Shown here piece by piece: positions 1-6,300 of a stretch of 24,105 bases of DNA. Every line of letters starts with the position of its first letter. Within the stretch, counting starts at the first letter, position 1. Location: contig VCMS01000016.1 of NCBI GenBank assembly GCA_022539475.1, positions 353,558 to 377,662 on the forward strand, read 5' to 3'. Below the pieces are notes generated by a model. That model had not been told where the DNA came from, ran no database searches, and saw nothing but the letters and a program-made list of their open reading frames with translations. A program made the position numbers and the translations under genes. The DNA comes from Gracilaria domingensis. Lineage: Eukaryota > Rhodophyta > Florideophyceae > Gracilariales > Gracilariaceae.

Positions 1-93
1 TGCTATTAGTCGCTGGGAACTTGTTGTGTCCTTTTTTTCGCACTGGGAAAGAAAATGATGGTAGGAAACCGCGTAGGACGGCGTGTCCCTCAA
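1..93. repeat. Host tandem repeat, left part of the unit interrupted by the retrotransposon
   Basis: This sequence continues on the far side of the element at 11865. The left part (ttagtcgctggg, ttgttgtgtc) matches the next unit at about 11911-11940 (ctagtcgctggagc, ggttgtgtca). Removing the element and one copy of the 5-bp duplication gives a unit of about 139 bp, close to the next one. The ctcaa at 89-93 is the left target-site duplication. No gene is seen here. Confidence 0.75.
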
Positions 94-649
94 TGTGGTG
101 CAAAACCCTCGACGGGAAAACAACAAGCCGCGTCGCGGACGAGCACCTCAGGGTGTTCAGGCCCTGCTCCCTGTGAAGGGCAGTCGAGCGGCAGAACCCT
201 CCGATAGGGCCAACACGAGCCGGGTGTAAATCCGGGTGGCCCCGATCTGGGCGTGCAGTCGGAGGTAGAAGGGGTAGAATCGGCGTAGGTATCCGGATGG
301 TTCCGGCGAGCCACAGCGAGTGGGGGTATCCAGCCCAACGGTATGGGACGACAAAAGATCAACAAACGAGCCGCACTGCGGAGCACTGACTCGCGATAAG
401 CGGGAAAACTCCCGAGACAAATAAAACAAACCTACAATGTAGGGCAGAGTAGCGAAAGCCGTAAGACGGAAATGACAACAATAAAATAGATAAGAAAAGT
501 GCCGTGACGACGGATTAGTACTCCTCAGGGACGGAGGTTGGTTGATCAGCCCGGAATTGCGGCGGTATTCCCCAGGATGGGGCTGGTGACCGTGCGCAAG
601 CGGCAAGAAGATCAGAGCCAAAGGCCTCGTTGAGGTTTACTTCCCGTAC

Positions 650-671
650 AGTGGCGGCAAGTGCCGCCACT
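650..671 (-). repeat. LTR inverted repeat abutting the TATA box
   Basis: Perfect 9-bp arms (650-658 and 663-671) around a 4-base loop. The same structure is at 11559-11580 and 20391-20412. It overlaps the edge of the TATA motif and covers the predicted initiation region, so it could form a 5'-terminal RNA hairpin or a protein-binding palindrome. Function is inferred. Confidence 0.65.
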
Positions 672-677
672 TATATA
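671..677 (-). promoter_or_regulatory. TATA box of the 3' LTR
   Basis: The minus strand reads TATATAAG within ccgtatataagtggcggc. The motif is conserved in all three LTR copies (11580-11586 minus and 20385-20391 plus). A start site about 25-30 bases downstream would fall near 640-650, at the foot of the inverted repeat 650-671. This sets U3 at roughly 949-645. The start site is inferred. Confidence 0.7.
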
Positions 678-744
678 CGGCACTTGAAAATATCAATTAA
701 AATATCTAACTATCCGGCGCTGCCGGCCAATACACTACAGGTGT

Positions 745-770
745 GCCCCGTGGCATGCTTGCCACGGGGC
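745..770 (-). repeat. U3 hairpin/palindrome
   Basis: Arms of 11 bp (745-755 and 760-770) around a 4-base loop. In the 5' LTR a 10-bp version is at 11656-11665 and 11670-11679. In the solo LTR an 8-bp core stem survives at 20294-20301 and 20306-20313 although the loop and flanking bases differ. It lies about 70 bp upstream of the TATA box, so it is a promoter-proximal candidate binding site. Confidence 0.6.
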
Positions 771-791
771 CCGCGCGATCGGGCCAACTTG

Positions 792-803
792 GCACACGTG
801 TGC
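792..803. promoter_or_regulatory. CACGTG (G-box/E-box type) palindrome in U3
   Basis: The perfect 12-bp palindrome gcacacgtgtgc is present unchanged in all three LTRs (11702-11713 and 20258-20269). CACGTG cores are bound by bHLH and bZIP factors in many eukaryotes. Its place about 120 bp upstream of the TATA box fits an activator site. Binding is inferred only. Confidence 0.45.
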
Positions 804-949
804 AGAAATACTACCCTTCCTAGGCATACCCCAAAATAGGGGCACTACCCCAGTAGCCTCTCATAACCTGAGGTGTCGAAGCCGGTAACGGATCAACAAA
901 CTATGAAAAGCACCTCGGTGCATCCCCACAAAGGGCGTTTTGCTCTACA

Positions 950-962
950 TCTCCCCCTTCTC
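950..962 (-). other. Polypurine tract (PPT) for plus-strand cDNA priming
   Basis: On the minus strand GAGAAGGGGGAGA directly abuts the start of the 3' LTR (TGTAGAGC at 949). This is the position and purine composition expected of an LTR-retrotransposon PPT. The same 13 bases, with two more (15 in all), recur at 2926-2940. Confidence 0.85.
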
Positions 963-1002
963 AGGCTGAGACACCGACTCCGTCGGCTCGATACGCCTCG
1001 CG

Positions 1003-2802
1003 ATGGAGGTATATAAGGAAGTCTCCCAAGACGGGTCTGCCGAGAACTGTTCGGAGCCACCAACACCTCCGGTGTCAGTAGCGAACCTCGTCATCTCGAG
1101 CCCTCCCGCGATGTCCAACGCACCGAACGGCCCTCCGTCCTCGACGGCACGCATGCAAGTATCGAACCCGCCGTTCCGGTCTGTTCCTCTCCCGCAGTCG
1201 GCGGCTGCCTCCCAGCCGGGTTCTTCCGGACAAGATCACGCTCCAGCTCAGGCTGGTCCCGCGCCCGTGTGGGATTGGTTCAACGCCGAGATGCCAGCTA
1301 CGCTGGGTGGATGGCCTACCGCAGGCGCGTTACGCATCCGGGATCCCCACCGGCACAGTTTCCTTTTTGCCCAGGCTCCCTGGTTTGACGCCGAAGCCGT
1401 TCGGGATACAGAGCTCGTCGACTCGTACGCTGTCGACGGTCAACTCCCTGGTGGGCTTCCTGCTGACGTTACCCGTTCATGGGACTGGATCGCCCGCGTT
1501 GCGGTTATACCGAGCTGCCTGTTTGTAGGTCGAAACGAGACGAGACAATTCGCTCGCAATGAGATGGCCCGCATTGGGTACGCGCGACACTTCCGAGCTC
1601 CGAACGAACATCCGGTGCCGGCACAGTACCAGTACGATGTGGCACGTTACCGAACTTTCGGCGAGGTCGGCTACGGCGACCATCTAGCCAACGCGTTGGA
1701 CGAAATTGACCGATATTCGGATACCGTTCAGCCGCAGCAGGAGTTGATCCTGTGGGCGCGGCCGATCCTTCGCGCCGAGTTCCGGTTCCTTCGCCGTCCT
1801 GGACGGTCTCAATTTCATGAAGGCCTCCGCTTCGAGAGGAAATGGCGTTCCCGCTTCGGGGTACTGGTGCCGTACCAGTGCACGGAGGTGGAACGCATTG
1901 CGCGTCACTCCCATACTGGGCGATACCTGCCGCTGCCGTCATTCTGGCCTGCGGTCGAAGTCCCACGAGGGTGTCACGTAGAGCTACCGCCCTGCCTAAC
2001 TTACATAGGCTCGTACTTCATGAACGATCCGCCTCGCGGCCTGTGGAGCATCCTGGCAACAGAATGGACCGTCCGCGTTGCGGCTTTCCTCCTCATCGAG
2101 GCATATGATTCGTACCGAGTTTGGTTCATCCCGGAACTCATCCGGCAAGCGATCCGAGCGTTGGATCTCTCCGAAGTGCTCGGCTCGGTCCGCAATGCGC
2201 GCGAAGCCACCGCGTTGGTGGACGTCATTGACCAGATTGACTGGAATGAGGTGCCTGCTAGTCAGGTTTCCGACGGGGTCCGTCGGCAGTCGGACCGTTC
2301 TCCCGGACGGAACGTCAACGCCGGCGACTTCGTATACTTTGACCCATGGATTTGGGAGGTAATTGGTCCCGCTGAGGCGGCTGGTCGCCGCCGAGAGGAG
2401 CGATATATCCCGGAAGGGCACCCGCGTGGGTTCGTATACGTCGACGATGACGGTGATGACCCTGCAGAGGGAGGAAGTCCCATGGATGAGGGGAGCCCAG
2501 TGGGGGTTGCCTCGGAGCCCGACACTACGGGAGATGACGACGAAGTCGTGATCGTTGACCCACCCGCTGTAGCGGCTCCCGCTCCGACCGGCCCGTGGGC
2601 TCAGGATGTAGCATCCGCCGTGGGCGGCAGTTCTTCTCTCACTCCGCGAGCGGCGGTCATTCGCGACTTCCTTCGAGGCGTGGGAGTGGCCGTTCCCGAT
2701 ACGGTGACCGACGAGTCGGAGTTGCAAGCAATAGCGGCACAGCGCTTCTCCGGGGCTCCCGGTAGTGGGGGCACCCCAGGTGCTGGGCCGTCCGGCGCGT
2801 AA
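1003..2802 (+). CDS. Antisense accessory ORF of the retrotransposon, unknown function (599 aa)
   Basis: This ORF lies on the strand opposite gag-pol, between the end of pol and the 3' LTR. I recognise no family. Residues 1-85 are Pro/Ser/Ala-rich and probably disordered. Residues 88-450 look folded, with many Trp, Tyr and Arg and clusters such as WDWF (about 89) and DFVYFDPWIWEVI (about 442). An acidic low-complexity stretch follows (about 480-515, DDDGDD and DDDEVVIVD). A short helical segment may close the protein (about 546-583). There is no zinc knuckle, protease, envelope or transmembrane signature. The start at 1003 has G at -3 and G at +4; an alternative ATG is at 1111. Codon and base use resemble gag-pol, so it has probably been resident a long time. 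Antisense extra ORFs are known in some plant Tat-type Gypsy elements, but I cannot claim homology. That it encodes a real protein is likely; its role is unknown. Confidence 0.8.
   Translation: MEVYKEVSQDGSAENCSEPPTPPVSVANLVISSPPAMSNAPNGPPSSTARMQVSNPPFRSVPLPQSAAASQPGSSGQDHAPAQAGPAPVWDWFNAEMPATLGGWPTAGALRIRDPHRHSFLFAQAPWFDAEAVRDTELVDSYAVDGQLPGGLPADVTRSWDWIARVAVIPSCLFVGRNETRQFARNEMARIGYARHFRAPNEHPVPAQYQYDVARYRTFGEVGYGDHLANALDEIDRYSDTVQPQQELILWARPILRAEFRFLRRPGRSQFHEGLRFERKWRSRFGVLVPYQCTEVERIARHSHTGRYLPLPSFWPAVEVPRGCHVELPPCLTYIGSYFMNDPPRGLWSILATEWTVRVAAFLLIEAYDSYRVWFIPELIRQAIRALDLSEVLGSVRNAREATALVDVIDQIDWNEVPASQVSDGVRRQSDRSPGRNVNAGDFVYFDPWIWEVIGPAEAAGRRREERYIPEGHPRGFVYVDDDGDDPAEGGSPMDEGSPVGVASEPDTTGDDDEVVIVDPPAVAAPAPTGPWAQDVASAVGGSSSLTPRAAVIRDFLRGVGVAVPDTVTDESELQAIAAQRFSGAPGSGGTPGAGPSGA
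1010..1017 (+). promoter_or_regulatory. Possible TATA box on the antisense strand
   Basis: The plus strand reads tatataag within gaggtatataaggaag, overlapping codons 3-5 of the antisense ORF. If used, transcription would begin near 1040 and the protein would start at the ATG at 1111. If transcription starts inside the LTR instead, the ATG at 1003 is available. The motif is identical to the LTR sense TATA box. Use is speculative. Confidence 0.3.
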
Positions 2803-2908
2803 TTCCCCGGCTCGCGATCCCCTACGGGCTCGGTAGTCCGCATAGACCCCGATGATGAGGGGCGACTCAATAGTTAGAGGTAAACTTCTCCAGCCGTGCT
2901 GGCTTGGC

Positions 2909-3127
2909 TCAACTCTTCGTCTTGCTCTCCCCCTTCTCAGTGGGCAATACCTCGTTTGAGGCTGTTGCGAATGGCCCACAAGAGAGGGGTAACTTTTCCG
3001 CACAAGCGGCTGTAGCGATAAAACTTCTTAGTCTTCTTCCAGTTTCCTGGCTTCTTCTCCTTCTTCTTAGGCTTCTTTCTTCTTTATCTTCTTCTCCACT
3101 GTAAGTGGCTTCCGCATTTCGCGGCAT
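2909..3127 (-). CDS. Possible small Arg-rich sense ORF downstream of pol (72 aa)
   Basis: An ATG-started ORF in the sense direction, 181 bp downstream of the pol stop. Its middle is strongly basic (a run of five Arg within SLRRRRRSQ, then GRRLRS) after an acidic GEEDKEE segment. Such a patch could be a nuclear or RNA-binding signal. The codons come from the low-complexity purine tract, and the ORF end overlaps the internal PPT, so chance is a serious alternative. It would need a subgenomic or spliced mRNA. Confidence 0.2.
   Translation of the reverse strand: MPRNAEATYSGEEDKEERSLRRRRRSQETGRRLRSFIATAACAEKLPLSCGPFATASNEVLPTEKGESKTKS
2926..2940 (-). repeat. Second, internal copy of the PPT sequence
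   Basis: This is 15 bases identical to 950-964 (tctcccccttctcag on the plus strand). With the terminal PPT it brackets the antisense ORF. A 14-base match is at 4644-4657 and a one-mismatch match at 7848-7861, both inside pol. It could act as an extra plus-strand primer site or be a relic of the old 3' end. Confidence 0.65.
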
Positions 3128-3308
3128 GTTTGTTCAGCGAAAAGCTGTCCGCTTAGAGCGGCCTGGTCCGCCTGAGGCGGCTAAGTGATCTCGAGTTAAC
3201 TTCAAGTTGCATCCGCTTGACGCGGCATATTCTTGCGTAATGCAATACTGTCCGCATGAGGCGGCATATTCCGTCTGGGACGGCTGTGCTCAATAGAGAC
3301 GTGGGTGG

Positions 3309-6300
3309 TCAACCCACTTGGGCCTTGTCCAGCGTAGCCGGTATCGGTGTCCGTGTGCGACGGTGGTACTGCAAGACCTTCGAGCGAGGCAAGTGCTCAA
3401 TGGGCTCGTGCGTATCCTCTGAAGAGGCGTAGCCGTACCAACGGACTCGATACAGTAGTTCCCCGTCAGGGGCGTAGCCGTGACTTATCAGACGGTCAAT
3501 GACATACTCCTCATCGAGGACCTTCCGCGCAGGATGCGGCTTTGTCGATGTATCCTCTCTCGAGGTGTCGTTGTTACCTCTCCCGTCGTGGGCTTCATTG
3601 GTTACTTTCGGCTTCCGTCCTGACGGCAAGACATCCTGTACGCCAGGCGAGAGCCATTTTGACCATGGTGTTTCCATGTCATTCCGGCTTCCAGAGTTCT
3701 GGCTTTCCTTCCCGTATTGTCGGGCTGTTACCGAGCTTCGGTGTTCTCGAATAGCGAGCTTCCGGCGTTCCGGCAAGATCTCCCGAAGTGAGGGTGAACG
3801 GTCCGCAATGCGGTGTGCCAGCGAGTGGTGCCGTGGCACGTGCCGAGGCGACGCCTTGCCAAGCATTGCTGGCGGTGGGGCCTGCGCCGTTGCACGGCTG
3901 TGCGTTGCCGATTCAAATTCGGAATTTCCGTTTCCGGCGGCCGCAAGCCTTACAGCGGGCACGTGCCCGGCTCGTGTGTTGTCACCCTCCACTGGAGGCG
4001 GATCGCCGGCGAAGCCAGACACTTGGCGCAGCGTGCGCGCGTGTGCAGCGTTGGGCTGCTGCCCACCTACTGTGGCATGTCGGCCTGCTGTTGCGGCGGT
4101 TGCCTCCGTGTTTTCAACGGCTTCATTACTCGATGCTTCAATAAAATCTCCCGAAATCGGGTCTGCCGTAACAACACGGTCTTTCTGGACAGGCTTCTTT
4201 TCCGGTCTTCCGGCTTCTTTTGACGCGAGTGCGCTGCCGCTGCCGGGCTCCGACTGCGGCGGGCATGTACTTTCCGCATTCGACGTGGCTGCTGCGGTGG
4301 TTACCACCCTCTTTTCCGGCGTACCGGTCTCACGCTGCACAGCTGGGGCAGGCTCTTGTCCTTCCGTCTGTGACGGCCGTACAGTGCTATCCGCGGGCGA
4401 AGCGGCGACTTCTGCAGCAGCTACATCCTGGTGTTCTTCCGGTTCTCCGGCTTCGTGCTCCACCGAAGTGGTGCGTTCCTCTTTAGGCTTCCGCGATAAC
4501 TGCGCGTTTCTCGCTTCTTTCCGAATCTTCGGCTGTACGTCGCGCGTCCGCGTGCTTTCACCACGACTTGCGTGCGGCCCGGAGGCCTGCAAAGGCACTT
4601 CCGTCGACGACGGCGACAACGAAATCGAGCGACTTACCTCCTCCTCCCCCTTCTCAGTTGGAGCGTCGGGGGTGGTGGTGAGTATCCCCTGAGGGGCCAG
4701 TATCCGCGTGTGGACATGTGCGGCGTTCGAGACTGGCGGGTTAGCTTCCGGCTTTGCCGGCAAATCAGCAAGTCCGCGGCTAGGATGCGGCAGGACTGAC
4801 AACGAAGCGCGCTCTCCCGCTGTCGCGGCTTGGTCCACAGTAGGCGTAGCGCTGTCCGGCGTTTCCGGTTGCTTTTCCTGACGAACAGGCTGTGGCGCAG
4901 GCGTTACGCGATCGCGCGAAAAACGCTCGTGTTCACCCTCAATATCGAGGACAACCGTTGTATCGGTGATAGAAATAACCCTGTAGGGGCCGTCCGCGAT
5001 AGGAGAGAGCTTATGCCTCTTCTCCTTTTCCGGGTTATAGTATTCCTTCCGTAGGAAGGCGTAGTTACCTTCCCTGATCTGAGGGGCATCCCTGCGCATT
5101 CGTGCGTCGAAATTCCGCTTGTACGCGGCTTGTGCCTTATCGATGTTTTGCCTAACTGTAGGAATGATGTTCTTAAGCCAGGCCTTCCAGGCGTCCCTGT
5201 GTAGACGAGGCGAGGGGAACTTATCCAAAGTTGGCTGTGGCTCGATAGCCACCGAAGGTGGAACGCGTGATAGCACAAGCTCGAACGGCGAGATCTGAGT
5301 AGTGCGATGAACCTGCGTATTGTAGGCATATGTCACCGCATCGGTGTATTGATCCCACTCCGACGGATGTTCGGCAACGAATGTCCGTAATGCATTGAGC
5401 ATTGTGCGGTTAAAACGTTCAACCTGCCCATTACTCTGGGGGTGGTATGTTGTCGTAAACCAGTTTTGGATCCGCAAGATGCGGCAAACGTCCTGAAAGA
5501 ACTTAGCCGTAAACTGCGGTCCATTGTCCGATAACAGGTCAATCGGCGGTCCGTAGACAAAAACCCAGTGTGTAACGAAAGCTTGGGCGACCGCACTGGC
5601 GGTAACCTTCGTCAAAGGCACAGTCCGTACCAGTTTAGAAAAACGGTCGGTGATCACAAGTAGAAACCGGTTTCCCCGGCGAGTGCGGATAAACTCGCCG
5701 AGCAAGTCAATTGCCACGAATTCAAGTGGAGCCCTGGCAGGGAAGAGTACCAACTTCTTGGAGTACTTCCGCAGTTTGACGCGGTTCTTCGCGCAGTCAG
5801 AACATCCACGAACAGTGGCATACGCGTCGAAAGCCATTGCTGGCCAGTAAAAGTCCTTCCGTAAGGTGTAGTACAACTTCCTGCCACCAGGGTGGGCTGA
5901 CAACTTCGCGTAGTGCGACAAATGCAGTACTCGTGACTGAAGTGAGTGCGGAACCACAATCTGTGGCCTGTTTCCGACGGTTCGGATTAGAAATCCTTGG
6001 TCGTTCTCGACGAAAGGCAACTGTGCTCCACCGTTTAGGCGACTACGAATCTCCGTACAAAAACGGTCGGTGTGCTGCTCCCGGATGAGTTCCTCCGGCT
6101 TGATCGGTACGAAAGAGCCCGGTTCGGGTTGCGTGTCAGACACGGCTAAAACAGCATCGTAGATGTCCCATCCTTCCGATTCTTCATCGGCATCGCTCGA
6201 GCCGTCTTCCACGAGGAAGCACGGTATCTCCAGATCATCGACTGGCGCAGCTTCAGCCGCTGTTTCCAAGCGGGACAGTGCATCAGCCTGAGTGTTCAGG

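Larger units (their letters stand above)
94..949 (-). repeat. 3' LTR of the retrotransposon
   Basis: Direct repeat of 11003-11859. In the element's own orientation it runs from 949 to 94, starting TGTAGAGC and ending GCACCACA. U3 carries a 12-bp CACGTG-centred palindrome (792-803), a hairpin (745-755 with 760-770) and a TATA box (671-677). A perfect 9-bp-stem inverted repeat (650-671) lies where transcription should start. No canonical AATAAA is visible on the sense strand. The LTR has open frames without an ATG, which I do not treat as genes. Confidence 0.96.
2803..3308. other. Non-coding interval between the antisense ORF and pol: internal PPT, purine tract, mini-palindromes
   Basis: This stretch is the 3' untranslated part of both the sense (gag-pol) and antisense transcripts. 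It holds a second copy of the PPT (2926-2940) and a pyrimidine-rich tract on the plus strand (about 3025-3100), which is purine-rich on the sense strand. It also holds at least seven short palindromes of the form CCGC-N-GCGG or CCGTC-N-GACGG (2998, 3112, 3149, 3168, 3213, 3252, 3271). A small sense-strand ORF (2909-3127) covers part of it. No conventional AATAAA signal was seen. Confidence 0.7.

Noticed and set aside
94..949. Open frames of 154 and about 98 codons in the LTR, present in all three LTR copies
   Set aside because: Neither has an ATG (they begin TTG or GTG). The LTRs are near identical in this part, so shared openness is not independent evidence of coding.
1003..2802. Idea that the antisense ORF is an envelope gene
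   Set aside because: It is on the wrong strand and has no signal peptide, transmembrane segment or cleavage site.
1996..3003. 335-codon minus-strand open frame overlapping the antisense ORF
   Set aside because: Arg/Ser-rich shadow of the plus-strand ORF. It runs past that ORF's end, but there is no motif, and the plus-strand frame is far more protein-like.
3499..4692. 397-codon plus-strand open frame opposite the pol linker
   Set aside because: It mirrors the repetitive Glu/Ala/Pro/Thr codons of the sense linker, has Ser/Cys/Gly-rich unnatural composition, and no domain.
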